DNA from: Streptomyces sp. 1-11
GTDB taxonomy: Bacteria; Actinomycetota; Actinomycetes; Streptomycetales; Streptomycetaceae
DNA length: 64,000 bases
Assembly: GCF_007176755.1 (NCBI RefSeq)
Contig: NZ_BJTV01000023.1
Location: 1 to 64,000, forward strand
Reading direction: 5' to 3'
Shown: positions 8,059-16,701 of the stretch, in pieces
Layout: every line of letters begins with the position of its first letter
Numbering within the stretch: position 1 is the first letter of the stretch
Program-made: the position numbers and the translations under genes
The notes under the pieces: model-generated
What the model saw: the letters and a program-made list of their open reading frames with translations, nothing else
The model's database searches: none
Told to the model about the DNA's origin: nothing

Positions 8059-9462
8059 TCAGTGGCCGAAGTCGAACCAGTTGACGTTCACGAAGTCGGC
8101 CGGCTGGCCGCTGGTGAAGGTCAGATAGACGTCGTGCGTGCCGGTCACCCCGCCGATGTTCGCCGGGACGGTGCGCCACGACTGCCAGCCTCCGGTGTTG
8201 GCCAGCGCGAAGCTGCCGATCGGGGCGTTGCTCCGGCTGTCCAGCCGCACCTCCACCAGTCCGCTCACTCCGGACGCGGCCCCGCTCGCCACCCGGGCGT
8301 AGAACTGCGTGGCCGCGGTGGAGCCGAAGTTGACGCCCTTGTACAGCGCCCAGTCGCCGTTGGCGAGGGAGCCGATGTCCTGCCCGCCGCCGGAGTCGGT
8401 GGTGGACTCGGGGACCACGCCGGACTGGCTGTCGTAGGACTCGGCCTGGATGACGCTGTAGGCGTCCCGGTTGCCGGAGGGCGGGGGAGTGGTGCCGCCG
8501 CCACCGCCGCCCGAGGACTGCAGGACCTGCACGTAGTCCACCGTCATCGGGTGGCCCGGCTCGGTGCCGCTGTCGGGGCCGCCGCCGAAGGCGCCCGGGA
8601 AACCGCCGCCCATCGCCACGTTGAGGATGACGAAGTAGCCGTGGTTGGTGGCGTTGGCCCAGGTGGTCGCGTCGACCTGGTTGGCCTTCACGGTGTGGAA
8701 GTTGACGCCGTCGAGGTAGAAGCGGATCTCCTCGGGGCTGGTCGAGCGGTCCCACTCCATCGCGTAGGTGTGGAAGCCGGCCTGACAGGTGCTGCCGGTG
8801 CAGGACGTGGAGTTGCCGATGCCGGAGGTCTCGTTGCAGGGGCCGCCCGGGTTGGTGCCGCAGTGCATGGTCGACCAGTCGGTGTTCAGACCCTGCACGT
8901 TCTCCATGATGTCCAGCTCGCCGACGGCGGGCCAGTTCTGGTAGTTGCCGCGGAACGGCGAGCCGAGCATCCAGAAGGCCGGCCAGTAGCCCTTGGCGGC
9001 GGCGCCGGTCACGTTCGGCATCTGGATGCGGGCCTGCACCCGCAGCTTGCCGCCGGCCGGGGGCTGGAAGTCGGTGCGCGTGGTCTCGATGCGGCCCGAG
9101 GTCCAGCGCCCCGACGCGTCGCGGCGGGGGGTGATGAGCAGGTTGCCGCTGCCGTCCAGCGCGACGTTGCTGGTGCTCGAGGTCATCGTCTCGACCTCGC
9201 CGGTGCCCCAGTTGGCGGCGCCGCCCGGGTACGAGGTTCCGGTGTCGTACTGCCAGTTGGAGGTGTTGACGCCGGAGCCGGCCGAGCCGTTGAAGTCGTC
9301 GAGGAAGACCTGGGTCCAGCCGGACGGCGGGGTGGGGGCGGACGCGCTCGCCGGGGCGGTGGCGGCCGTCGCGACCGCCGTGGCCAGACCGACCGTCGCG
9401 GCGACCGCGACCAGCGTGCGGCGGAAGAGCCGGGGTCTGCGCGTGCCGGAGGAATCGCTCAT
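8059..9462 (-). CDS. Secreted GH16 endo-beta-glucanase with C-terminal CBM6-type module
   Basis: A 467-residue secreted enzyme. Residues 1-41 form a signal peptide with a twin-Arg/Lys-rich start and a hydrophobic core ending PASASA. A GH16 domain follows (about 45-300) with the catalytic motif GELDIMEN (Glu182 nucleophile, Asp184, Glu187 acid/base). After a Gly-rich linker, a CBM6-like beta-sandwich module (about 335-467; contains IQAESYDSQSGV) binds glucan. Most Streptomyces homologues are beta-1,3-glucanases (laminarinases). ATG 9462 (MSDSSGTRR) was chosen over an upstream in-frame ATG at 9519 because the latter lies inside the operator region. Two LacI-type operators sit 43-78 bases upstream, suggesting sugar-regulated expression. 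Confidence 0.88.
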   Translation of the reverse strand: MSDSSGTRRPRLFRRTLVAVAATVGLATAVATAATAPASASAPTPPSGWTQVFLDDFNGSAGSGVNTSNWQYDTGTSYPGGAANWGTGEVETMTSSTSNVALDGSGNLLITPRRDASGRWTSGRIETTRTDFQPPAGGKLRVQARIQMPNVTGAAAKGYWPAFWMLGSPFRGNYQNWPAVGELDIMENVQGLNTDWSTMHCGTNPGGPCNETSGIGNSTSCTGSTCQAGFHTYAMEWDRSTSPEEIRFYLDGVNFHTVKANQVDATTWANATNHGYFVILNVAMGGGFPGAFGGGPDSGTEPGHPMTVDYVQVLQSSGGGGGGTTPPPSGNRDAYSVIQAESYDSQSGVVPESTTDSGGGQDIGSLANGDWALYKGVNFGSTAATQFYARVASGAASGVSGLVEVRLDSRSNAPIGSFALANTGGWQSWRTVPANIGGVTGTHDVYLTFTSGQPADFVNVNWFDFGH

Positions 9463-9504
9463 GGGGGAGAGCCTCTCGGGTACGGATGGTGTGCGGGGAG
9501 GCCT

Positions 9505-9540
9505 TGGAAGCGCTCCCATGAAGGACTGAGAGCGCTCTCA
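9505..9540. promoter_or_regulatory. Two CebR/LacI-type palindromic operators upstream of the GH16 gene
   Basis: TGGAAGCGCTCCCA (9505-9518) and the perfect 14-base palindrome TGAGAGCGCTCTCA (9527-9540) are 22 bases apart centre to centre, about two helical turns. They closely match the TGGGAGCGCTCCCA sites known for CebR, the Streptomyces cello-oligosaccharide repressor of the LacI family. They sit where the GH16 promoter should be. Confidence 0.75.
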
Positions 9541-9792
9541 AGGTGTCGCCAATGTGCTCCCCGGCTCTCCGGTCGTCAAGAGTTAAAGCAGAGAAAGTCC
9601 TTTGACCGCATGGGAGTTCAGCACCTGAAGCCACCCGTACCGGAGCAGACCGTGCCGCCCGGGCTGGAGCGGACCGCGCCGCCGCGCCGGGGACGGCGTG
9701 GGGGACCGGCCGGCCGGGCCGCCGGCCGTCCCCGGGGGCACACGGTGCGGGGGACCGCACCGTCGCGCGCGTCGATGTGCGAGGGTGCAGGC

Positions 9793-11130
9793 GTGAGACT
9801 GACGATTCTGGGCGGCGGCGGCTTCCGGGTCCCGCTGGTGTACGGGGCGCTGCTGAGCGACCGCGGTGCGGGCCGGGTCACGGAGGTCGTGCTGCACGAT
9901 CCGGACGACGGCCGGCTGCACGCGGTCGCCCGGGTGCTGGCCGAGCAGGCGTCGGGCGTCCCCGACGCCCCCCGTGTCACCACCACCACCGACCTCGACG
10001 AGGCCCTGCGCGGCGCGGACTTCGTCTTCTCCGCGATCCGCGTCGGCGGCCTCCAGGGCCGCGCGGACGACGAACGGGTGGCGCTGGCCGAGGGCGTCCT
10101 CGGGCAGGAGACGGTCGGCGCCGGCGGCATCGCCTACGGCCTGCGGACGGTCCCGGTCGCCGTCGACATCGCGCGGCGGGTGGCCCGCCTGGCGCCCGAG
10201 GCCTGGGTCATCAACTTCACCAACCCGGCGGGGCTGGTCACCGAGGCCATGTCCCGCCACCTCGGCGACCGCGTGATCGGCATCTGCGACTCGCCGGTCG
10301 GCCTGGGCCGCCGGGTGGCCCGCACGCTCGGGGTGCGGCCCGAGGACGCCTGGATCGACTACGTCGGCCTGAACCACCTCGGGTGGCTGCGCGGCCTGCG
10401 GGTCGAGGGCCGCGACGAACTGCCGCGCCTGCTCGCCGACCGCGCACTGCTCGGCTCCTTCGAGGAGGGCAGGCTGTTCGGCGCCGACTGGCTGCAGTCG
10501 CTGGGCGCGATCCCCAACGAGTACCTGCACTACTACTACTTCAACCGCGAGGCGGTTCGCGCCTACCAGGAGGCGGAGAAGACCCGCGGCGCCTTCCTGC
10601 GTGAGCAGCAGGCGCGGTTCTACGACGAGGCCCGCCGCGCCGACGTCTCCGCCCTCGGCGTCTGGGAGCGGACCCGCGCCGAGCGCGAGGCCACCTACAT
10701 GGCGGAGAACCGGCAGACCGCGGGTGCGGGGGAGCGCGAGGCCGAGGACCTCTCGGGCGGTTACGAGAAGGTGGCCCTCGCCCTGATGCGGGCCATCGCC
10801 CGGGACGAGCGCACCACGCTGATCCTCAACGTCCGCAACCGGGGCACCCTGTCCGTCCTGGACGCCGACGCCGTCGTCGAGGTGCCCTGCCTGGTCGACG
10901 CCAACGGCGCCCATCCGGTCGCGGCCGCCCCGCTGCCCGGCCACGCCACCGGGCTGGTGTGCGCGGTCAAGGCGGTCGAGCGCGAGGTGCTCGCCGCCGC
11001 CGGGTCCGGATCGCGCGCCACGGCCGTGAAGGCCTTCGCGCTGCACCCGCTGGTGGACTCGGTCCAGGTGGCCCGGCGGCTGCTGGAGGGGTACACGGCG
11101 GTTCATCCGGGACTCGGGTACCTGAGCTAG
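9793..11130 (+). CDS. GH4 family glycosidase (6-phospho-beta-glucosidase type)
   Basis: A 445-residue family 4 glycoside hydrolase, which uses NAD and a divalent metal in an oxidation-elimination mechanism. The N-terminal dinucleotide fold MRLTILGGGGFRVP, the GAGGIAYGLRT and NFTNPAG motifs, and the metal ligands Cys165 (GICDSP) and His195 (GLNHLGW) are present. The sequence resembles the LicH/BglT 6-phospho-beta-glucosidase group, but actinobacteria often lack a matching PTS, so the phosphorylated substrate is inferred. The GTG at 9793 is favoured by GAGGG 7 bases upstream; an ATG at 9775 is also in frame. It is divergent from the GH16 glucanase, so both may process beta-glucan fragments. Confidence 0.85.
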   Translation: MRLTILGGGGFRVPLVYGALLSDRGAGRVTEVVLHDPDDGRLHAVARVLAEQASGVPDAPRVTTTTDLDEALRGADFVFSAIRVGGLQGRADDERVALAEGVLGQETVGAGGIAYGLRTVPVAVDIARRVARLAPEAWVINFTNPAGLVTEAMSRHLGDRVIGICDSPVGLGRRVARTLGVRPEDAWIDYVGLNHLGWLRGLRVEGRDELPRLLADRALLGSFEEGRLFGADWLQSLGAIPNEYLHYYYFNREAVRAYQEAEKTRGAFLREQQARFYDEARRADVSALGVWERTRAEREATYMAENRQTAGAGEREAEDLSGGYEKVALALMRAIARDERTTLILNVRNRGTLSVLDADAVVEVPCLVDANGAHPVAAAPLPGHATGLVCAVKAVEREVLAAAGSGSRATAVKAFALHPLVDSVQVARRLLEGYTAVHPGLGYLS

Positions 11131-11319
11131 CCCGGGGCCGTCGGCCCCAAGCCACGCATCGCACCCCGTGGCCGTTTCCCGGGCCGGCCGGCCGCTCCCC
11201 GTGACCGCGGCCGGCCGGTCCGGTCCCCCGTTCCCCCGGTGCCTCCCCCGTGCTTCCCCCGTCGCCCCCCGTTCCTGGTATGGAGAGTCACGGGGTCGCC
11301 CCCTGATACACCCCGGACG

Positions 11320-11351
11320 AAAAAAGTCCCCCCGGCTCCGGAGCCGGGGGG
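11320..11351 (-). terminator. Rho-independent-type terminator of the chitinase gene
   Basis: A 24-base perfect palindrome (11328-11351, CCCCCCGGCTCC and its complement) is followed on the minus strand by GAC and six T residues (11320-11325 on the plus strand are A). It begins 24 bases past the chitinase stop codon. Confidence 0.85.
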
Positions 11352-11375
11352 AAGTGGCCGTGCGGGGGGCCGGGT

Positions 11376-13061
11376 TCAGCCGGTGAAGCCGGCCGTGATG
11401 GAGGTGAACTGCCAGGTGTTCTGGCTGATGCCGGAGCAGTTGCTCACCACGCCGCCGCCCGGACAGGGCCGGTCGCGGTTGACCGACCAGTAGGCGAGCC
11501 GGGCGATGTGGTGGGAGTTGGCCCAGTCGCGGATCTGGGTCCAGATCGCCGGTGTGGTGTTCTCCTGCTGGTCGGACAGGCCGTTCATGCCGGAGATGCC
11601 GATGTGCGCGTAGGCGGTCGCGTCGTCCCAGCCGAAGGTCGACTTCAGCTTGTTCTTGAGACCCTCGGCCGCGTTCACGGTGTTGCCGTACATGTCGGAG
11701 CCGCCGCCGAAGTCGAACGGCATGATCGTGAAGACGTCGATGCCCGCCCCCAGCGAGTTCGCCTGCTCGATGAGCCGGTTGCCGTAGTAGGTCGGGCCGG
11801 TAGTGGTGGTGCCGAAGGTGACGATGGTCCTCAGGCCCGGGTTGTTGGCCTTGACCGTCTTCAGCGCGGTCAGGATCTTCGCCTGCACGGCCTCGTTCTC
11901 GAACTCGTCCGTGTTCTCGATGTCCATGTCGATCGCCTTCAGCGAGTAGGCGTCGATCACCTTCTGCAGCGCCCCCGCGAGCGCGGCGGCCGAGGAGCAG
12001 TTGGCGCCCAGCTTGCTGCCCTGCCAGCCGCCGAACGACGGGACGACGTCACCGCCCGCCGAGCGGATCTGGTTGATCGCGGTCTGGTCCGCGCCGCCGG
12101 TGAGCGCCCGGCTGCCGTCCCAGGCCGGGTTGCAGCCGCCCGAGTCCAGCACGAACGCCATGGTGAACCACTTGACGCCGGTCGCGCTCATCACTGTGCC
12201 CGGGTTCGGCGGATCGCCCCAGCCCTCGTACAGGTAGGGGGCCGCCTGCTTGAACCCGGTGCCCCCGCCGGTCCCGGCGTCCGTCGTGACGGACACGGAG
12301 TTGGAGGCCGCCGACACGTTCCCGGCCGCGTCCCGCGCCTTCACACTGAAGGTGTACGCGGTGCTCGGCGACAGCCCGCCGACCGTGGCGGAGGTGCCGG
12401 AGACGCTGAGCACCTGATTCGGTCCGGCGTAGACGTCGTACGCTGTGACACCCACGTTGTCCGAGGCCGCGTTCCACTTCAGCGACACGCTCGTGGAGGA
12501 CTTGCCGGTCGAGGTGAGCCCGCCCGGCGCGGTCGGCGCCTGGGTGTCCCCGCCGCCCGAGCCGCCCGGACCGTCGAGCTGGACGTCGTCGGCGTAGTAC
12601 GTGCCCTGCGCGTACCAGCCGTGCACGTAGACGGTGGCGCTGGTCTGCGCGGCGCCGGTGGTGAAGGAGACGCTGAGCTGGCTGTACGCCGACGGGGACG
12701 TGGTCCAGGTGGAGGCGCCGCCGTCGACGCCGAGGTACACGTAGGAACCGCGGACCCAGCCGCTGAGGGTGTAGGCCGTGTTCGGCTTGACCGCGACCGT
12801 CTGGCTGCACTGCGCGTTGTCGGACGAACTCACCGCTCCCTGCAGGGCCTTGGAGCCGCCGTGCACGGGGGAGGAGACGACCGAGCCGAGGTTGCCGGTG
12901 CAGGTCCAGGGGGACAGGCCGCCCGACTCGAAGCCGGGGTTGGTGAGGACGTTGGCCGCCTGAGCGGTGCCGGGAAGGGCGACGGCCCCGCCGAGGGCCA
13001 GTGCGGCGGAGCCGAGCAGGGCGAGGAGCCGGCGTCTGGGACGCCCGAGTATGTGGCGCAC
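11376..13061 (-). CDS. Secreted GH18 chitinase with CBM and fibronectin III modules
   Basis: A 561-residue secreted endo-acting chitinase. Domain order: signal peptide (1-35, ending GTAQA), a CBM4/9- or CBM16-like beta-sandwich (36-165), a fibronectin type III domain (about 175-262), and a GH18 barrel (about 268-561). The catalytic motif is AIDMDIE with Glu382 as the proton donor. GTG 13061 is preceded by GGGAG at 5 bases. Two DasR-like boxes lie 68-120 bases upstream and a strong terminator follows. This predicts induction by chitin breakdown products through DasR, as for other Streptomyces chitinases. Confidence 0.92.
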   Translation of the reverse strand: MRHILGRPRRRLLALLGSAALALGGAVALPGTAQAANVLTNPGFESGGLSPWTCTGNLGSVVSSPVHGGSKALQGAVSSSDNAQCSQTVAVKPNTAYTLSGWVRGSYVYLGVDGGASTWTTSPSAYSQLSVSFTTGAAQTSATVYVHGWYAQGTYYADDVQLDGPGGSGGGDTQAPTAPGGLTSTGKSSTSVSLKWNAASDNVGVTAYDVYAGPNQVLSVSGTSATVGGLSPSTAYTFSVKARDAAGNVSAASNSVSVTTDAGTGGGTGFKQAAPYLYEGWGDPPNPGTVMSATGVKWFTMAFVLDSGGCNPAWDGSRALTGGADQTAINQIRSAGGDVVPSFGGWQGSKLGANCSSAAALAGALQKVIDAYSLKAIDMDIENTDEFENEAVQAKILTALKTVKANNPGLRTIVTFGTTTTGPTYYGNRLIEQANSLGAGIDVFTIMPFDFGGGSDMYGNTVNAAEGLKNKLKSTFGWDDATAYAHIGISGMNGLSDQQENTTPAIWTQIRDWANSHHIARLAYWSVNRDRPCPGGGVVSNCSGISQNTWQFTSITAGFTG

Positions 13062-13128
13062 ACGATCTCCCTGTGGGAATGGGGGTGTTCGGGAGTACGG
13101 GGGAGTGCGGAAGGTGCGCCAACCAAGT

Positions 13129-13181
13129 TGGTTTGGACCAATCGGGGTGTCAAGGGAGTGAGCCGAGATTGGTCCAGACCG
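13129..13181. promoter_or_regulatory. Two DasR-responsive (dre)-like boxes upstream of the chitinase gene
   Basis: TGGTTTGGACCA (13129-13140) and TGGTCCAGACCG (13170-13181) each match 10 of 12 positions of the chitinase/DasR box TGGTCTAGACCA. They are 41 bases apart and lie in the chitinase promoter region. DasR is the GntR-type GlcNAc-6-phosphate-responsive regulator of chitin use in Streptomyces. Confidence 0.75.
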
Positions 13182-13198
13182 GTTTGCCGTTCAGGGAG

Positions 13199-14362
13199 TC
13201 ACGCCGGAGCGGTGGCGGTGGCTTCGGGGGCGGCGGCTCCGGTGGCGGGGACGCCATCCTCCCTGGCCGCTCCGTCAGCGGGCGCCGGTACGGCGGCCAG
13301 CGCGGTCGCGGTCTGCGCGGCCCGCTGCTGGGGCAGCGACACCGGCCGCAGCGTCCGCGGCCCCGCCACCACCGTGTAGTCCTGTCCCAGGAACGGCGGC
13401 TCGATCGTGCCCGGGTCCTCGCCCAGCGCCAACTGAACCGCCGCCCAAGGGGCGTTGACCCCGCAGAGGGAGAGCTGGTGCAGCCCTCCCGCGGGCCGGG
13501 TGTTGACGTCCAGCAGCACCGGCCGGTCGCCGTGCATCCGGAACTGGATGTTGGACAGGTAGTGCAGCCCGAAGCCCTCGGCGAGCAGCCGGGCCGGCGC
13601 CAGCCACCGCTCGCGCAGCGTGAAGCCCCGGCGACGGCCGTTCTTGGTGCGGCCCACCGCCAGCCGGACCCGGTTGTCCGGCCCGGTCAGGCAGTCCACC
13701 GACACCTCCGGCTGCTCCAGCCGCGGCATCACCAGCCAGTCCACCGGCTCCTCGGCCCGCCGCAGCGCCTCGACCACCAGGTCGAGCTGGACGTACGGCC
13801 CGGGGAACCCGCTGAGCTGCGTCAGCGAGAAGGGAGCGCGTGTGATCATCCGGAAGCCGGTCCCGCCCGCACCGGCCGCCGGTTTGAAGCAGGCCCGCTC
13901 CCCGGCCGCCTCCAGCTCCTCCACCGCGGCCACGAGCTCGTCCGCCGTGCGCACCCGCCACCACGGCGGCACCGCGACGCCGACCGAGCGCGCCGCCTCG
14001 TACGCGGTCGCCTTGTCCTCGAACACGGCCACCGCCTCGGGCGTCGGCGCCAGCAGCGCAGTGCCGGCCGCCCGGAACTCGGCGCGGTGCGCCACGATTG
14101 CCGCCTGGTGCAGCCGGGGCACGAACACGTCGATGCCCCGCCGGACGCACTGGTCGAGGGCGTACTCCGCGTACGCGGCCGGCGACAGGCCCTCCGGCTC
14201 GGGCTCGGCGGTGTCGGCCGCGGCCAGCACGGGGGAGTCGGGGTCACCGTGCGTGGCGTGGATCTCGACCGCCCGGTCGCTGGGATTCCTCCGGAGCTGA
14301 TCCATGAAGAAGACGTTCTCCGCGTACGTGCGGTTGAGCCAGACGCGTACGCGAGAGGGCAT
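13199..14362 (-). CDS. ATP-grasp domain protein of unknown substrate
   Basis: A 387-residue protein with an ATP-grasp fold, as found in carboxylate-amine or thiol ligases. Signs include the N-terminal Rossmann-like part (MPSRVRVWLNRTYAENVFFM), FEDKATAYEAARSVGVAVPP before the ATP lobe, ACFKPAAGAGGTGFR as the glycine-rich nucleotide loop, and the C-terminal metal-ligand text VLLDVNTRPAGGLHQ. The acceptor and acid substrates cannot be inferred. ATG 14362 was chosen over an in-frame upstream ATG because it matches the start of the conserved domain. It is divergent from the metallophosphoesterase/phosphopantetheinyl transferase pair across 267 bases. Confidence 0.8.
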   Translation of the reverse strand: MPSRVRVWLNRTYAENVFFMDQLRRNPSDRAVEIHATHGDPDSPVLAAADTAEPEPEGLSPAAYAEYALDQCVRRGIDVFVPRLHQAAIVAHRAEFRAAGTALLAPTPEAVAVFEDKATAYEAARSVGVAVPPWWRVRTADELVAAVEELEAAGERACFKPAAGAGGTGFRMITRAPFSLTQLSGFPGPYVQLDLVVEALRRAEEPVDWLVMPRLEQPEVSVDCLTGPDNRVRLAVGRTKNGRRRGFTLRERWLAPARLLAEGFGLHYLSNIQFRMHGDRPVLLDVNTRPAGGLHQLSLCGVNAPWAAVQLALGEDPGTIEPPFLGQDYTVVAGPRTLRPVSLPQQRAAQTATALAAVPAPADGAAREDGVPATGAAAPEATATAPA

Positions 14363-14500
14363 GCAGGCCGCCTTTCGGGGGTTTCCGGGCAGGGCGCAGC
14401 GGCCCGTGCCCGGGCAGGAGAGAGGAAGGGACACCAAACGGCCCTGCGAAAGGGGGGGTTAGGGGCGTCGATGTTGGGGCGATCATACGGCTTTCAAACG

Positions 14501-14521
14501 CCTGCGCGTGCAACGCGCAGG
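14501..14521. promoter_or_regulatory. Perfect 9+3+9 inverted repeat in the ATP-grasp/metallophosphoesterase gap
   Basis: CCTGCGCGT-GCA-ACGCGCAGG (14501-14521) is a perfect inverted repeat in the 267-base divergent intergenic region (14363-14629). It could be an operator for either gene or a leader hairpin. Nothing else is recognisable in this gap. Confidence 0.45.
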
Positions 14522-14629
14522 TCACGGATTCCACCGTCTGCGGCGGTCGAGGACTGGCCGAAGATCTGCTTGCCCCGGCCCCCTGAATGTGTTCAGGTGG
14601 TGCCCACGCATGATCGGAAGGGGCACGGG

Positions 14630-15535
14630 GTGGAGTCGACGGCCGGGGCCGGACAGCTGCTGGCCATCAGCGACCTGCACATCTCGTATCCGGAGAACCG
14701 CGCGCTCGTGGAGCGGATGCGCCCCGGGACGGACGACGACTGGCTGATCGTGGCCGGCGACGTGGCCGAGACCGTCGAGGACATCCGCTGGGCCCTCGAA
14801 ACGCTCGCCGACCGCTTCGCCAAGGTCCTGTGGGCACCCGGCAACCACGAGCTGTGGACCCACCCGAAGGACCCCGTCGCCCTGCGCGGCGTCGCCCGTT
14901 ACGAGCACCTCGTCGCCCTGTGCCGGGAACTGGGCGTGCTCACGCCCGAGGACCCGTACCCGGTCTGGCGGGGCCCCGGCGGCCCGGTCGCCGTCGCCCC
15001 GCTGTTCCTGCTGTACGACTACTCCTTCCTGCCGGACGGCTGCGCCACCAAGACGGACGGCCTGGCCTACGCGCACAGCACCGGCATCGTCTGCAACGAC
15101 GAGTACCTGCTGCACCCAGACCCCTATCCGACCCGTGAGGACTGGTGCCGCGCCCGCGTCGCCGAGACCGAGCGAAGGCTGGCCGAGCTGCCCGCGGACC
15201 TGCCCACCGTCCTGGCCGGTCACTATCCGCTCGACCGGCACCCGACCGACGTCCTGTGGTACCCCGAGTTCGCCATGTGGTGCGGCACCACCCTCACCGC
15301 CGACTGGCACCGCCGGTTCCGGGTCGAGACCATGGTCTACGGCCATCTGCACATCCCGCGGACCACCTGGCACGAGGGAGTCCGCTTCGAAGAGGTGTCC
15401 GTCGGATACCCCCGCGAATGGCGCAAGCGCCCGGTACCACCGGGGCAGCCGCGCCGCATACTGCCGATGGAGGTCGGACCCGGTGATCGAGGAGCTGCTC
15501 CCGGAGTCGGTGGTGGCCGTGGAGTCGCGCGGTGA
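14630..15535 (+). CDS. Calcineurin-like metallophosphoesterase
   Basis: A 301-residue predicted cytosolic phosphoesterase. The dinuclear metal-binding motifs of the family are visible: ISDLHISYPENRAL (DxH), VAGDVAE (GD), APGNHELW (GNH[E/D]), and VLAGHYPLD with YGHLHIPR for the later histidines. The substrate (cyclic nucleotide, protein or other phosphoester) is unknown. GTG 14630 follows AAGGGG at about 6 bases. Its 3' end overlaps the start of the phosphopantetheinyl transferase gene by 53 bases in another frame, so the two are almost certainly co-transcribed and coupled. Confidence 0.85.
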   Translation: MESTAGAGQLLAISDLHISYPENRALVERMRPGTDDDWLIVAGDVAETVEDIRWALETLADRFAKVLWAPGNHELWTHPKDPVALRGVARYEHLVALCRELGVLTPEDPYPVWRGPGGPVAVAPLFLLYDYSFLPDGCATKTDGLAYAHSTGIVCNDEYLLHPDPYPTREDWCRARVAETERRLAELPADLPTVLAGHYPLDRHPTDVLWYPEFAMWCGTTLTADWHRRFRVETMVYGHLHIPRTTWHEGVRFEEVSVGYPREWRKRPVPPGQPRRILPMEVGPGDRGAAPGVGGGRGVAR

Positions 15536-16163
15536 CCAGGACACCGACGAGGCCTACCTCTACCCGCAGGAGCGGTTGCTCGTCGCACGGGCGGTGAGCA
15601 AGCGCCGCCGGGAGTTCACGGCGGCACGGGTCTGCGCCCGGCGGGCCATGGAGAAGCTGGGCGTGCCACCGCAGCCCGTCCTGACCGGCGAGCGCGGCGC
15701 CCCGGTGTGGCCGGACGGGCTCGCCGGCAGCATGACGCACTGCGACGGCTACCGCGCCGCCGCGCTCGTGCGCGCCGCCGACCTCGCCTCCCTCGGCATC
15801 GACGCCGAACCGCACGCGCCGCTGCCGGACGGCGTCTTCGGCACCATCGCGCTCCCCGCCGAGCAGGACCGGCACCGCGCGCTGTCCGCCGCCCGGCCCG
15901 CGGTCCACTTCGACCGGCTGCTGTTCAGCGCCAAGGAGTCGGTCTACAAGGCGTGGTTCCCGCTCACCCGCGCCTGGCTCGACTTCTCCGAGGCCGACAT
16001 CGAACTCACCGCCGAACCCGGCCAGGACACGCGCGGCCGCTTCCACGCCCGGCTGCTCGTCCCCGGCCCGCTGGTCGGCGGTGTGCGCGTGAGCGCCTTC
16101 CGGGGGAGCTGGCTCGTCCGGGACGGACTGGTGCTGTCGGCGGTGGCCGTCCCGCACCACTGA
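15483..16163 (+). CDS. Sfp/PptT-type 4'-phosphopantetheinyl transferase
   Basis: A 226-residue enzyme that moves 4'-phosphopantetheine from CoA to a serine of carrier proteins in fatty-acid, polyketide or nonribosomal-peptide systems. The signature motifs ASLGIDAEPHAPL (Mg ligands) and LLFSAKESVYKAWFP (WxxKES-like) are intact. It resembles the EntD/PptT group, and from memory S. coelicolor SCO6673 holds the same position. GTG 15483 follows GGAGG at 9 bases. No carrier protein or synthase is adjacent, so it is a stand-alone activator in an operon with a metallophosphoesterase. Confidence 0.88.
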   Translation: MIEELLPESVVAVESRGDQDTDEAYLYPQERLLVARAVSKRRREFTAARVCARRAMEKLGVPPQPVLTGERGAPVWPDGLAGSMTHCDGYRAAALVRAADLASLGIDAEPHAPLPDGVFGTIALPAEQDRHRALSAARPAVHFDRLLFSAKESVYKAWFPLTRAWLDFSEADIELTAEPGQDTRGRFHARLLVPGPLVGGVRVSAFRGSWLVRDGLVLSAVAVPHH

Positions 16164-16188
16164 GCGGCACGGCCACCCCGGACCGCTC

Positions 16189-16416
16189 TCACTCCCGCGG
16201 GGCCCACTGGGTCAGCAGCCCGAAGAACTCCTCCTCGTTGCCCGCGAGTCCGGCCCGTGCCAGCGCCCCGTCCGCCTCGGCCAGCACGGCGGGCGGGACC
16301 AGGACGGGCCGGGGCGCGTCCGGCGGCCCGTCGAAGGCCGCGCGCACGGTGTGCAGCAGCCGCAGATAGGCCTGGACGGCGGTGCGCTCACGGTCGGTCA
16401 GTACGGCGGTGGTCAT
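16189..16416 (-). CDS. Small hypothetical protein
   Basis: A 75-residue acidic, mostly helical protein (ends LTQWAPRE), not recognised. The start ATG 16416 follows GGAGAG at about 7 bases, and codon use fits a real Streptomyces gene. It is convergent with the phosphopantetheinyl transferase gene, 25 bases away. The 285 bases upstream contain only short GC-rich tandem repeats. Confidence 0.55.
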   Translation of the reverse strand: MTTAVLTDRERTAVQAYLRLLHTVRAAFDGPPDAPRPVLVPPAVLAEADGALARAGLAGNEEEFFGLLTQWAPRE

Positions 16417-16593
16417 CGGTCGGCTCTCCCCGGTTCGGCGTCACGGATCACGCGCGCTGCGGCGCCGTGCGCCGCTTCGTACGGCGCACGACTCCAGCTT
16501 GCCGTCCACCACTGACAACGCGGCGCGGGCAGGCCCTGGTTCGCCCGCTCAGCGGACGCCGTACCCCTTGGCGGACACGGCATCCCGACAACC

Positions 16594-16650
16594 GGAGCGG
16601 ATCCGGGACCGGCTGGAGCGGGCCCGGGGACCGGAGCGGGCCCGGGGACC
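16594..16650. repeat. GC-rich 18-bp tandem repeat
   Basis: Two exact 18-base copies of GGAGCGGGCCCGGGGACC (16615-16632 and 16633-16650) follow a diverged copy (about 16594-16610). They lie in the intergenic stretch 16417-16701, which otherwise shows nothing recognisable. Confidence 0.7.
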
Positions 16651-16701
16651 GGCCGGTGCGGCCGCCGGGCCGTCCGCGTGCGCGCGGATGGGTAGAACGG
16701 T

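Noticed and set aside
8062..11130. A 1022-codon open frame on the plus strand
   Set aside because: Only its last 445 codons (GH4) are real. The first part is the antisense of the GH16 gene and passes through the operator region; such long false frames are common at high GC.
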